Assembly (NCBI GenBank): GCA_016718505.1
Contig: JADKDE010000002.1
Location: 909,929 to 973,928, forward strand
Direction of reading: 5' to 3'
Length of the DNA: 64,000 nt
Origin: Saprospiraceae bacterium
GTDB lineage: Bacteria; Bacteroidota; Bacteroidia; Chitinophagales; Saprospiraceae
Part shown: positions 40,629-50,600 of the stretch, piece after piece
How the letters are laid out: every line of letters begins with the position of its first letter
Numbering within the stretch: the stretch's first letter is position 1
The notes under the pieces: generated by a model
Told to the model about the DNA's origin: nothing
Seen by the model: the letters and a program-made list of their open reading frames with translations, nothing else
Databases searched by the model: none
Translations under genes and position numbers: made by a program

Positions 40629-41245
40629 CTCTTTTTGACATCGTCTTCGATGAACACATTTCTTACTTGTATTGGCACGATTTGATCCTTGAAATATCCA
40701 TTTTTAATGGCGTTAGCGGCTTTCTTGTGAGAATTTACTGAAAATTCATCTTGAGCCTCCCGAGATATATTGTATTTTTTTGCAACGGCTTCCGCTGTAT
40801 GCCCCATACCAGCAACGTAATTAGGTACAGTAGAAGCAACTTGGTACGAAGGAGCAAATTTGTAACCTGTCATCGGAATCATACTCATACTTTCTGTCCC
40901 TCCAGCCACATAAATATCGCCCATGCCAGCACTTATCTTTGCGTGAGCTATAGCGATGGCCTCCAAACCACTTGCACAATATCTATTTATCACGAAACCA
41001 GGCACCTCTTGACCCAAAGCTCTGAGAGATATCATTCGACCTATTTGGAGTCCTTGCTCACCTTCGGGATTTGCGCACCCTACGATGACATCATCTACAT
41101 CCTTGGGATCTATGGTTGGACATAGGGTCATCAAGTGTTTGATTACCTCAACTGCTAAATCATCCGATCTCAAAAACTTAAATCCCCCTTTCCCTGCTTT
41201 TGCTACTGCACTCCTCGTGCATGCAACTAAATATGCTGATTTCAT
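40625..41245 (-). CDS. Acetyl-CoA acyltransferase (thiolase), N-terminal half
   Basis: Cleaves 3-ketoacyl-CoA with CoA in beta-oxidation, or condenses acetyl-CoA. The nucleophile Cys90 lies in VINRYCASGLEAIAIAHAKI, followed by VAGGTESMSMIPM and the substrate loop with MGHTAEAVAKKY. The frame is lost at DDVKKS and resumes in the 40074-40628 frame; the whole would be about 391 residues, normal for the family. Together with the crotonase at 22622 and the acyl-CoA dehydrogenase at 34443 it would cover most of a beta-oxidation round; a hydroxyacyl-CoA dehydrogenase is not seen here. Confidence 0.85.
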   Translation of the reverse strand: MKSAYLVACTRSAVAKAGKGGFKFLRSDDLAVEVIKHLMTLCPTIDPKDVDDVIVGCANPEGEQGLQIGRMISLRALGQEVPGFVINRYCASGLEAIAIAHAKISAGMGDIYVAGGTESMSMIPMTGYKFAPSYQVASTVPNYVAGMGHTAEAVAKKYNISREAQDEFSVNSHKKAANAIKNGYFKDQIVPIQVRNVFIEDDVKKS

Positions 41246-41480
41246 AAAAATAAATTAAGCTGTAATATTACAATAATTTTGTCAAAGTCAGAGGCCAAAT
41301 GGCATCAAAATTATCAGTATTTATTAAAATATTCGATTATCAATTAATACTTTTGTAAATAAAAATGTTTAAATTTGTATATCCCATTTTGCATTTAGTA
41401 GGTTTCTAATCACTTTAATTTTTTATTTTTCTTGAGCATATCCGTCCTTGGATTTTTTTAACCCTTAAATATTTTAAAGT

Positions 41481-41909
41481 ATGAAAATTAATTGGTTGGC
41501 AGTCCTTCTTGCAGTAGTGTTCGGAATGGGCTTAGGATTTTTATTTTATGGCCATTTGTTTCAAAATCTATGGATGAGTGGAAATGGCATCACCATGGAT
41601 GCAGAGCAAACGAAGATGTTCAAAAATGGTGTGGAAATGCCGATGAGCTTAACGCCCATGATTTTTAACACCTTAGTAATGATCATTTATGCTCTCGGTC
41701 TCACTTGGTTATTGTCCAAAACCCACGCCCAAAATTGGATGGATGGTCTAATTATTGGAGGTCTTATAGGTCTTTTTACTTTGTTGGGAGTTTTTGTCGG
41801 TAATATGTTTGCTATGAATCCGTCATCATTATCTATGGTTAATGGACTTTATAGTCTGCTTTTATTTGCAGGGATGGGTGCTATTTTAGCTTATTTTAGG
41901 AAACATTAA
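41481..41909 (+). CDS. DUF1761-family membrane protein
   Basis: 142 residues with four membrane helices (about 5-25, 60-80, 90-110 and 118-138), a start MKINWLAVLLAVVFGMGLGF and a central FYGHLFQNLWM. This fits DUF1761, a small membrane family of unknown function. A stem-loop between this gene and tpiA (41927-41964) could end both transcripts. Confidence 0.65.
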   Translation: MKINWLAVLLAVVFGMGLGFLFYGHLFQNLWMSGNGITMDAEQTKMFKNGVEMPMSLTPMIFNTLVMIIYALGLTWLLSKTHAQNWMDGLIIGGLIGLFTLLGVFVGNMFAMNPSSLSMVNGLYSLLLFAGMGAILAYFRKH

Positions 41910-41926
41910 ATTATAGAACAAACTCG

Positions 41927-41966
41927 AACCCCGATGTACTTCAAGTCAAAACTATGTCGGGGTTTA
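41927..41966. terminator. Possible bidirectional terminator
   Basis: The stem AACCCCGA / TCGGGGTT (41927-41934 and 41957-41964) has a 22-base loop between two convergent genes. The T tract is short (TTTATTTA), so the call is tentative. Confidence 0.45.
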
Positions 41967-41967
41967 T

Positions 41968-42735
41968 TTACAAATTGGTACGTGCAGCCTCAATTATTGC
42001 TAAAAATTCTCTAGCTTTTAGCGACGCACCTCCTATCAATCCTCCATCTATATTGTTTTGTGCAAATAATTCTTCCGCATTAGAAGGGTTACAGCTTCCA
42101 CCGTAAATTATCGATAGATTATCAGCCAATTCCTTGCCAAATTTTCCTTCAATGGTCGTTCGGATAAATTTATGCATTTCCTCTGCTTGTTCAGCCGTTG
42201 CTGTTTTTCCAGTACCAATAGCCCAAACAGGTTCATAAGCGATGGTGACATTGGCCATTTCTTCGGCTGTCAAATTAAATAAAGCGGTTCTAATTTGGTC
42301 AAGGACGTATTCATATTGTTGGTTTTCTTCTCTTATTTCAAGGGGCTCTCCACAGCAATAAATGGCACGAATCCCCCATTTGGTCAATGTTTTAATTTTG
42401 AGTTGTAGTGTCGCATCATTTTCATTATAATATTGTCTCCTTTCAGAATGTCCAATGATAGCATAGTCTGTATATAGGGAGCGCAACATCTCGACTGAAA
42501 TTTCTCCAGTAAAAGCACCGGATTCCTTCTCATGACAATTTTGAGCAGAAACTTTAATCGCCTTGTGCTCGAATGCCAATGCTTTCACCCTGTGCAAAAA
42601 TGGGGTAGGAGGTGCCAGTATCACCACAATTGGGCTCTCTATATGAACTCCTTCCATTATTTCCAAGGTCAATTCTTCCGAATCTCCAAGGGTTTTGTTC
42701 ATTTTCCAGTTTCCAGCGACTATTTTCTTTCTCAT
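41968..42735 (-). CDS. tpiA: Triosephosphate isomerase
   Basis: Interconverts dihydroxyacetone phosphate and glyceraldehyde 3-phosphate. 255 residues with all catalytic elements: GNWKMNKT (Lys11), IIGHSERRQYY (His95 region), AYEPVWAIGTGKTA (catalytic Glu and loop 6), and IIYGGSCNPSN and GGLIGGASL for phosphate binding. The length is normal. It is followed upstream on the same strand by bioB, 34 bases away. Confidence 0.96.
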   Translation of the reverse strand: MRKKIVAGNWKMNKTLGDSEELTLEIMEGVHIESPIVVILAPPTPFLHRVKALAFEHKAIKVSAQNCHEKESGAFTGEISVEMLRSLYTDYAIIGHSERRQYYNENDATLQLKIKTLTKWGIRAIYCCGEPLEIREENQQYEYVLDQIRTALFNLTAEEMANVTIAYEPVWAIGTGKTATAEQAEEMHKFIRTTIEGKFGKELADNLSIIYGGSCNPSNAEELFAQNNIDGGLIGGASLKAREFLAIIEAARTNL

Positions 42736-42769
42736 TTTTTTATTTTAAAAATTTTAATGAAACAAAAAT

Positions 42770-43864
42770 TTATTGCTTAAACGTATCGGCCTCATTTCGA
42801 CTTTTTTTACCCAATTTTGCATATTCTACGTTCCTTTCTAATCTGTGTTTGGGTCTTTCCCAAACTGCTTTGGACGTATCAGTTTGTTCCGAATATACAT
42901 ATTTTACATCAGCAGGTCTATCACCTTTAGCAAATGACTCCATCGGGTGTAAGCCTAAAATTTCGAACATTTCCATATCGGCATTTCTCGATGGATTGGG
43001 AGTTGTTAGCAATTTGTCTCCAGCGAATATGGAGTTTGCTCCAGCCATAAAACATAAGGCCTGACCCTCTATGGTCATACCAGCACGTCCAGCACTCAGT
43101 CTGACAGCCGTATTCGGCATAACTATACGAGCAGTGGCCACCATTCTGATCATGTCCCAAATTGGTATTTGATTTTGATCCTCTAGTGGAGTTCCTTTCA
43201 CAGCCACTAGGCCATTTATTGGCACCGATTCGGGTTGGGGATCCATCTGTGATAAGGTCAATAACATGGCACACCGATCTTCAACGCTTTCCCCCATACC
43301 GATGATACCACCTGAACATACCGTCAAGTCTGCCTTTCTGGCGTTTTCGATGGTTTTTAATCTATCATCAAAAGTTCTTGTAGATATTATTTCTTTATAA
43401 AAATCATTTGAACTATCAATATTGTGATTGTATGCGTAAAGGCCAGCTTGCCTCAATTTCTTTGCCTGCATTTCTGTCATCATACCAAGAGTACAACAGA
43501 CTTCCATATCTAGGGCATTGACCGTTTTGACCATTTCTAATACTTGGTCGAAATCTTCTCCATCTTCTATATTTCGCCAGGCAGCTCCCATACATAGCCT
43601 CGATGATCCGTTGGCTTTCGCCACCAATGCCGATTTTTTAACATCCTCCAAAGTCATCATAGCTTCGGCTTCGACATCGGTATGATATCTAGCAGCTTGG
43701 GGACAATAAGCACAGTCTTCAGGGCATCCACCAGTTTTTATACTTAGCAATGTACTCACTTGGACTTCTTGCGGATTATGATGTAGTCGATGAACTTTTG
43801 CGGCTTCAAAGACCAATTCTAACAAAGGTTTTTCGTGTATATTTATTATTTCGGCTAATGTCAT
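42770..43864 (-). CDS. bioB: Biotin synthase
   Basis: A radical-SAM enzyme that inserts sulfur into dethiobiotin. The 4Fe-4S motif GGCPEDCAYCPQ gives Cys47, Cys51 and Cys54. VCSGGIIGMGE and PNTAVRLSAGRAGM (with the conserved Arg of the 2Fe-2S site) follow. 364 residues; the C terminus is somewhat longer than the Escherichia coli enzyme. The biotin product is required by the acetyl-CoA carboxylase whose beta subunit gene lies next upstream on the same strand. Confidence 0.95.
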   Translation of the reverse strand: MTLAEIINIHEKPLLELVFEAAKVHRLHHNPQEVQVSTLLSIKTGGCPEDCAYCPQAARYHTDVEAEAMMTLEDVKKSALVAKANGSSRLCMGAAWRNIEDGEDFDQVLEMVKTVNALDMEVCCTLGMMTEMQAKKLRQAGLYAYNHNIDSSNDFYKEIISTRTFDDRLKTIENARKADLTVCSGGIIGMGESVEDRCAMLLTLSQMDPQPESVPINGLVAVKGTPLEDQNQIPIWDMIRMVATARIVMPNTAVRLSAGRAGMTIEGQALCFMAGANSIFAGDKLLTTPNPSRNADMEMFEILGLHPMESFAKGDRPADVKYVYSEQTDTSKAVWERPKHRLERNVEYAKLGKKSRNEADTFKQ

Positions 43865-43991
43865 CGTACAATTTTATTAAGTCACAAATATAATTAAAAA
43901 TTGGCATTTGAAATCGTTATTTGCTACATAAGGTATCTCGAATTAAACATTGGAATGCTCAAATCTTGCAACTTATTTTGGAGAAAATAAA

Positions 43992-44834
43992 TTATTGTTT
44001 GAAAAACAAAATGAGATTGGAAAGGGTATCTTTAAGGTCTTTGCGTTTCACTATTACGTCCAAAAATCCAGCTTCTAAAAGAAACTCGGAAGTCTGAAAA
44101 CCTTCTGGAAGGTCTCTTTTTATGGTCTCCTTGATGACTCGAGGTCCAGCAAAGCCTATCAACGCTTTGGGTTCAGCCAAATTAACATCACCCAACATAG
44201 CAAAAGAAGCGGTTACTCCTCCTGTGGTTGGATCAGTCATCAATGAAAAATAAGGCAAACCAGCTTTACCCAATTGGGATAATTTGGCAGAAGTCTTGGC
44301 CATTTGCATCAAGGAAAAGGCACTCTCCATCATACGTGCGCCTCCAGTTTTCGAAATGATAAGCAATGGGTATTTTTTCTTCATCGCCAAATCTATTGCA
44401 AGGGCTATTTTCTCCCCCATGACGCTGCCCATGGATCCACCTATAAACTTGAAATCCATACATGCAACGATCAATGTGTTGTCATTTACTTTTCCGATGC
44501 CAACCGAAAGAGCATCCTTGAGTCCAGTCTTTTTCTGTGTATCTATGAGACGCTGTTTGTAAGGCTTCAAATCTACAAATCCAAGCATGTCTATTGGCTC
44601 AAGATGTTCGAATAGTAATTTGGGTTTTTTATCAAAAATTATGTCAAAATAAGTGCTTGAATCAATACGAAAATGGTGATTGCACTGAGAACAACACCAA
44701 AAATTCTCGATAAGCTCTTTGGTAGTAGAGGTGTGGTTACATTCAATACATTTGTGCCAAAGCCCATCTGGTACTTCCTTTTTCTCGTCAGTAGTTGTTT
44801 GAATTCCTTCACGCAATCTTTTGAACCAACCCAT
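43992..44834 (-). CDS. accD: Acetyl-CoA carboxylase carboxyltransferase beta subunit
   Basis: Transfers the carboxyl group from biotin to acetyl-CoA to give malonyl-CoA. The zinc ribbon Cys29, Cys32, Cys48 and Cys51 (HKCIECN, FWCCSQCN) is complete. The crotonase-like core shows FKFIGGSMGSVMGEKI, SKTGGARMMES and PTTGGVTASFAMLGD. 280 residues is normal. It acts as an alpha2-beta2 complex with AccA, which is not in this window. Confidence 0.95.
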   Translation of the reverse strand: MGWFKRLREGIQTTTDEKKEVPDGLWHKCIECNHTSTTKELIENFWCCSQCNHHFRIDSSTYFDIIFDKKPKLLFEHLEPIDMLGFVDLKPYKQRLIDTQKKTGLKDALSVGIGKVNDNTLIVACMDFKFIGGSMGSVMGEKIALAIDLAMKKKYPLLIISKTGGARMMESAFSLMQMAKTSAKLSQLGKAGLPYFSLMTDPTTGGVTASFAMLGDVNLAEPKALIGFAGPRVIKETIKRDLPEGFQTSEFLLEAGFLDVIVKRKDLKDTLSNLILFFKQ

Positions 44835-44928
44835 AAATTGCCACCTATTTTAATACTAAAATTCTGAACATACTATAAAATCATAGCGCAAATCTAAATT
44901 ATTTTATCTGGAAAACCCAAAACTGTCT

Positions 44929-44936
44929 TATTTTTG
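44929..44936 (+). promoter_or_regulatory. Putative -7 promoter element (TATTTTTG)
   Basis: A perfect TAnnTTTG match 18 bases before the TTG start of the rRNA methylase gene. The spacing favours that TTG over the later ATG at 44987 only weakly. Confidence 0.4.
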
Positions 44937-44953
44937 TTCAAAATCAATTTCAT

Positions 44954-46321
44954 TTGACCCATTTCCCAGCAGTTTTCGAACAAAACATGAAATTGGTATT
45001 GCAAGATCAATATCCTGATTTCTTAGAGGCTTCTCTCGCAGCTTCACCGATTTCCATAAGACTAAATCCTAGGAAATTGACTGAGTTTCCATTTGATGGA
45101 GAATTGCTCGAAAATAAAATCCCTTGGGCGACTCATGGCTATTATCTTCGGAATAGACCATCATTCATCGAAGATCCATTGTGGCATGCAGGAGCATATT
45201 ATGTCCAAGAGCCTAGCAGCATGATTATAGGCCATATTTGCCAAAAGCTTGCTTTTCGCAACAGTATTACGTGCCTTGACTTTTGTGCAGCTCCGGGCGG
45301 AAAAACAACTGATTTAGTCAGTTCACTCCCTGAAGGATCTATCATTGTTGCCAACGAAGTGATACCGTCTCGAAGGGCGATTTTGGAAGAAAATCTTGAA
45401 AAATGGGGTTCAACAGATATTTTAATAACTGGATCTGATGCTTCAAAGTGGGAAGGAGTACCGCCAATTTTTGATTTGATATTGATAGACGCGCCATGTT
45501 CAGGGGAGGGGATGTTTAGAAAAGATCCGAAGTCAATACAAGAATGGTCGCCTTCTAATCAAAATATTTGTGTTCAGAGGCAATCAAAAATACTAGAAAT
45601 TATTCCTGAAAAATGCGCAAATGAAGGCTATTTGATTTATTCAACTTGCACATTTAACGCTCTTGAAAATATACACCAGGTCGAAAAACTCATGGCATCT
45701 GGGGATTGGACTTGCGAATCAATTGAATTTCCAAGTGAATGGGGTATTACGGTCATTAAAGGTAATCACGAAGCGCTCGGGTATCAGTTTTACTGGCATA
45801 AAAGCAAAGGAGAAGGATTTTTTATATCAATACTTAAAAAGAAGAGCATCCAAGCCTATAAAGAGCCAAAGCAAAAAAACACTTTGAGTACATTTTCGAT
45901 GGCTTCCAATAAAATAGAATTGGAAAAATATTTCAATCAGAATCCTAAGCTCAGTTTTTGGGAAGACAAATTGAAGAATATTTATTACATGTCACCCAAA
46001 GCTGTCGAATTGTATGATATTTTAAATAAATCATTGGTAGTCAAATCTTTATGCAAGATAACCAACATGATTGGCAATAAAATAATCCCAGAACACGCCT
46101 CTGCATTGGTACATGGCTTGGTCAAGGAGGATCTCAATATTTCTCTAGAGGTAAGTGAGGCCATTTTGTACCTTAAAAGGCAAAACTTTTCAATATCGAC
46201 ATCTCATGAAATGGGCTGGAAAACTATTTCTTGCAAAGGATTAAAAATTGGATGGGCCAAATTTTTGGAAAATCGCATCAATAATTATTATCCAAAACGT
46301 TATCAAATTCTTAAGAAATAA
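44954..46321 (+). CDS. RsmF/NOL1-type RNA cytosine-5 methyltransferase
   Basis: 455 residues. The N-terminal part reads SPISIRLNPRKL. The SAM-binding domain shows CLDFCAAPGGKTTDLVSSL, NEVIPSRRAILEENLEKWG and both catalytic cysteines, in LIDAPCSGEGMFRKD and IYSTCTFNALEN. The C-terminal region (about 340-455) resembles the PUA-like tail of RsmF. It methylates cytosine in rRNA, probably 16S. The start is TTG at 44954. An ATG 11 codons later would remove conserved-looking sequence, so I keep the TTG. Confidence 0.85.
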   Translation: MTHFPAVFEQNMKLVLQDQYPDFLEASLAASPISIRLNPRKLTEFPFDGELLENKIPWATHGYYLRNRPSFIEDPLWHAGAYYVQEPSSMIIGHICQKLAFRNSITCLDFCAAPGGKTTDLVSSLPEGSIIVANEVIPSRRAILEENLEKWGSTDILITGSDASKWEGVPPIFDLILIDAPCSGEGMFRKDPKSIQEWSPSNQNICVQRQSKILEIIPEKCANEGYLIYSTCTFNALENIHQVEKLMASGDWTCESIEFPSEWGITVIKGNHEALGYQFYWHKSKGEGFFISILKKKSIQAYKEPKQKNTLSTFSMASNKIELEKYFNQNPKLSFWEDKLKNIYYMSPKAVELYDILNKSLVVKSLCKITNMIGNKIIPEHASALVHGLVKEDLNISLEVSEAILYLKRQNFSISTSHEMGWKTISCKGLKIGWAKFLENRINNYYPKRYQILKK

Positions 46322-46394
46322 GCATTTTTGAACATATAATACATTTTACACGTTTCGTAGTTTATTAATTTCTAAAACAAAAAAAAACAGAAGA

Positions 46395-47060
46395 ATGAAA
46401 ATGAAAAAATTTTTATTAATGGCATTTATTGGTTTGTTCTCAATAAATATGATGTCAGCCCAAACCAAAGCGGTAGCAAAAACTAAAGCAACAACCGTTA
46501 AAAAGAAAGCAGCGAAATCAAATATTGTTACTGTTCCGTCTCTCGAATATTTAGTTGATGCAGCAGCAAGTTCAGCTGTATGGAAAGGCCACAAAGTTAC
46601 AGGCTCTCATGCAGGTAAAGTAACGCTTAAGAGCGGGAATGTTTCTGTAAAAGGAAATAAAGTAACTGGGGGTCAATTTGAAATGGACATGAATAGCATC
46701 ATATGTACGGATTTGGAAGGAGAATATGCCGATAAGTTTGTAAAGCATTTGAAAAATGAAGATTTTTTCAACAGTGCAAAATTTCCAACATCTAGTTTTA
46801 AAATCACTTCAGCATCATTAAAGACTGACAATCAATACACTATAAAAGGTGATTTGACGATCAAAGGGATCAAACATTCAATTGAATTTCCTGCCAATAT
46901 CACAGTGACAGCCACTGATGTACAAGCAGTTGCAAACTTTAAAGTAGATAGAACCAAATACGATATAAAATACGGTTCTGCTAGCTTTTTTGACAAATTA
47001 GGTGATAAAGCCATCAATAATGATTTTGACCTAGAATTGAATATTATCCTTAAAAAGTAA
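46395..47060 (+). CDS. YceI-family lipocalin-like secreted protein
   Basis: 221 residues with a signal peptide (about 4-22, SINMMSAQ), a Lys/Ala-rich linker (about 23-42), then a YceI beta-barrel with SSAVWKGHKVTGSHAGKVTL, the NSIICTDL segment, HLKNEDFFNSAKFPTSSFKI and GDLTIKGIKHSIEFP. YceI proteins bind isoprenoid lipids in the periplasm. Two in-frame starts (46395 and 46401) are possible. A strong terminator follows at 47084. Confidence 0.88.
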   Translation: MKMKKFLLMAFIGLFSINMMSAQTKAVAKTKATTVKKKAAKSNIVTVPSLEYLVDAAASSAVWKGHKVTGSHAGKVTLKSGNVSVKGNKVTGGQFEMDMNSIICTDLEGEYADKFVKHLKNEDFFNSAKFPTSSFKITSASLKTDNQYTIKGDLTIKGIKHSIEFPANITVTATDVQAVANFKVDRTKYDIKYGSASFFDKLGDKAINNDFDLELNIILKK

Positions 47061-47083
47061 TTTTCATTTTAAGATATAAAGAG

Positions 47084-47116
47084 TACCCTCTTAGCGATAG
47101 GAGGGTATTTTTTTTT
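47084..47116 (+). terminator. Rho-independent terminator after the YceI gene
   Basis: A perfect seven-base stem TACCCTC / GAGGGTA (47084-47090 and 47101-47107), a ten-base loop, then nine T. Confidence 0.85.
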
Positions 47117-47132
47117 GTTTAAAAATCAACCT

Positions 47133-47683
47133 TCAACTCGACTTTAAAAAGTATTTTGCTGGAAAATATACCAACGAAGCAAGGATAAATCCCAACAAGA
47201 ATCCTGCAATGACATCGCTAAAAAAGTGAACTCCCACATAAACTTGCGAAAGCCCAATGGTAAAGGCCCATACAAAGAGCCATTTCAATGCATTTTTCTA
47301 TTAAAAATCAAAAAACATATCTGAGCCAATGCCATGTGATTTGAAGCGTGGGAAGATGGGAATGAATATCCAGAACCGCAAACGATAACTGAGTCGAAAT
47401 GGGTTTGATCCGCTGTATAATGGCAAGGACGAGGTCTCTTTACTTGAGGTTTTATTATTTTGGAAGATACATAATCTGAAAGGCCTACCGTAAAGGCTAT
47501 CACTAATATTATCTTGTATGCGGAAGTATAATTATTCCAAATGAATAAAATTCCTAGGATATACAAAGGAAGCCATATCAAACTATTTCTCCAATAACTC
47601 AAAAACAAGTCCAGCCAGCCAATTCTATGCAAATCAATCCATTCTGCAATGCTAAAGTCAATATTCCAAATTAATTCAGCCAT
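47133..47683 (-). CDS. PAP2-family membrane phosphatase (frameshifted)
   Basis: A phosphatidic-acid-phosphatase-type membrane enzyme, perhaps acting on undecaprenyl diphosphate or lipid A. Signature KRPRPC (residues about 80-85) and SGYSFPSSHASNHM (about 104-117) lie in the first frame, which ends at NRKMH (47285). The third part, LSQVYVGVHFFSDVIAGFLLG with the catalytic His, lies in another frame ending at 47133. Adding one A in the A run at about 47288-47293 joins them. All three phosphatase motifs are then present, so the protein is probably intact in the organism. Confidence 0.75.
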
Positions 47684-47695
47684 ATTATCAACTGA

Positions 47696-50600
47696 TTAAT
47701 GATTGCCACATTGACATTGTGTTCGCGTATTTCCATCTTCATGCCAATCAAAATCCTGAGCAAATTTTGTACTTTCCCAGTAGAAAGGAGTTCTCACCTT
47801 GGATCTGGAGTTATTCAATTCCTTCATGTCTTTGGCATCGTATAGATGACCGTTTATCATCGTATATTTGATACTAGATGTATTTTTAATATCCTCCAAT
47901 GGGTTCTTCTCTAAGATGATTAAATCCGCCAATTTGCCAGATTTTACGGAGCCAATCCATTTATCCAGTCCAAGATAATGAGCTGGATTGGAAGTTGCTG
48001 ACCTCAAGGCTTGATAGTTGGACAATCCCCCCATTTGCAGCATCCACAGTTCCCAATGAGCACCGATGCCTTGTATTTGACCATGAGCCCCTAAGTTAAC
48101 CTTTACGCCTTCATCAGCCAGCATTTTACAAGATTTTGAGACCCTAATAAAGCCATTATCATATTCTTCATCGGGAATCATGGTTCTATGTCTCGATCTA
48201 GAATCAATCACCGATCTAGGAGTAAAGTTTAAAAGTTTTTTATCTTCCCAAACATTGGTTTTCTGATACCAATAATTCTCTCCATTTATCGCCCCATAAC
48301 ACACAATAAGCGTTGGTGTATAGCCCGATTTACTAGCCTTCCAGGTATTGATTACGTCCTGATACAAATCTACAACTGGGATATTGTGTTCGATACCAGT
48401 ATGGCCATCGTTGATCATACTCATATTGTGGTAAAAGAAGCTTCCGCCCTCAGGGACAACCATCATTTTTTCTTCTCTAGCCGCTTGAATGATCATTTGT
48501 CGCTGCTCTCTCCTCGGCTGATTATAACTTTTAACTGAAAAAGCTCCCAATGACTTGGATCTCCTAATGGCACTCCTCGCATCATCTAACGAGTTTACTA
48601 CGGCTTTAAAATCACCATCCGCACCATAGAGAATGGTTCCTGTAGAGAATACTCTTGGCCCAACTATCTTACCAGATTTTATCAATTCAGCATTGCTAAA
48701 AACCATCTCACCATAAGCTGACGGGTCATGCATCGTGGTAACTCCATAGGCAAGATTGGCATAATATGGCCAATGTTTCTGTGGTGTTATACCATATATA
48801 AAATGATTGCCATGTGCATGAGCGTCGATAAAGCCCGGCATGATGGTCATGCCCTCACAACTTATTTTCGTATAAGTTTCATCGACATTCACTTGGTCTG
48901 CACGATCTACTGTCTTGATGATATTGTTTTCGATCAATACAGTACCATTTTCTATGATAGAATCTTTTTCCATTGTTAAGATCCTAGCATTCATAAGTGC
49001 AAACTTTGTATTTGGTTTTTCCAATGTATATTCCAGATTGATATTGACACCTTTGCTCGGTAATTTAAAGCTGGTGTCAGCTTGTTTTCCACTAAAATCA
49101 AAGCGATCTGAAAGGTCAATCTTGAAATATTCTGGTCCATTCGTGTAGAAAACGGCCTTTGAGTCGCTCGACCAATGCAGATTGGAACCAGCATCTTTGC
49201 TAATGCATTTTACAGGGAAATTCTCCGTACCAGAACCCAAATCCATCGTTTTTCCACTAGGAGGGAGTGCAGCAATATAGGCTTTGTGTAAATCTACAAA
49301 GGCGATATATTTGCCATTCGGAGATAGCACGTACTGGCTGGCATAGGTACTTTTGATATGCGTTTTATCGTCGTAACCATTCAAATCAAAGGAGCCAAAT
49401 GTTTTGTTCAAACTTCCGAAAAGTTGGCCACCCGTACTATAATAAATCCGCTGTCCACTCGAATCAAAAACGGGCGAATCACCTTTTTCATGAACAAAAA
49501 CCTGAACTTGGTCTGATAGATTCATCCTGTAAATTCCAGGTTTATGCGTATATCCAGGGCCCATGATATCATTGCCCAATTCTCTTTTATAGACGATTGA
49601 TTTGCCATCACTCGAAAAAGATGGCTCCCGATATATACCTTTTTCGGAGGTTAAAATGGTTGTTTTTTTTGTGGTTAAATCCAAAATTCTGATGCTTCCA
49701 GCGGCAGTATCGTTCCAAGTTACATACACTATTTTATTGCCTTGCGTATTAAAACTAGGCTCAAATTCGAATAAATCATCTTGGGTCAAACGCTCAGGCT
49801 TACCATTGGGCAACTGCTTCCCGTATATCTGACCCAGTGCTGAAAAGACAACCCAAGTCCCAGAAGGGTCTGTTCGCAAAGACCGAATTATATTTGCTTG
49901 TTGGGTAGTCGGATTGAGGTTTTGTTCAAATCTAAGTCCTTCACAGATGGTCTGCTTTACATTGCAGTTGAAAGGAATTATTTCACTTGAATGGGCCTTT
50001 TTGACGTCAATGCTGTTGATTTTACCATTTGCCCAAATGACAATTTTGTCGTCATTGGGAGTCCAAGCAAAACCAGTATATACCCCAAATATTGTCCATG
50101 CTTCTTGCTGATCTTTGCTGAGGCTGTCATATATGGGCCATTCTTCTCCCGTGTTTAAATCATGTAAGTATAGAACAGTTTTAGTTCTAACCCTTTTCAC
50201 GAATGCTAATGTTTTGCCATCATGGGAAATTTGTGGCCTACACGCACCTCCTGTACCTCCAGTAATGTATTCAATTTGGCTTGTTTTTCGATTATATCTT
50301 TTGACTGCAAATATAGTATTGTTAGGATCTTTATTATATTGGAAATAGCCCCCAGGATATATTTCTTCACTAAAATAAATATAATTTCCATCGGAAGAAA
50401 TAGAGGGTTCATTGAGGTCTTGCTGTTCGTTTTTCTTTGATGTAATTTGGACTCCGGTGCCACCAGATATGTGGTACATCCACAATTCACCAGCTCCAAG
50501 CGAACGCGTAGAGGTGAAATGTTTTCTAGCAACGATGTAATCCCCATCGGGCATCCAAACTGCATTATTGAGTAGTCTAAAACTTTCCTTGGTGATTTGC

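Noticed and set aside
42927..43274. Minus-strand frame within bioB
   Set aside because: It is an alternative frame of bioB; the bioB frame carries all radical-SAM motifs.
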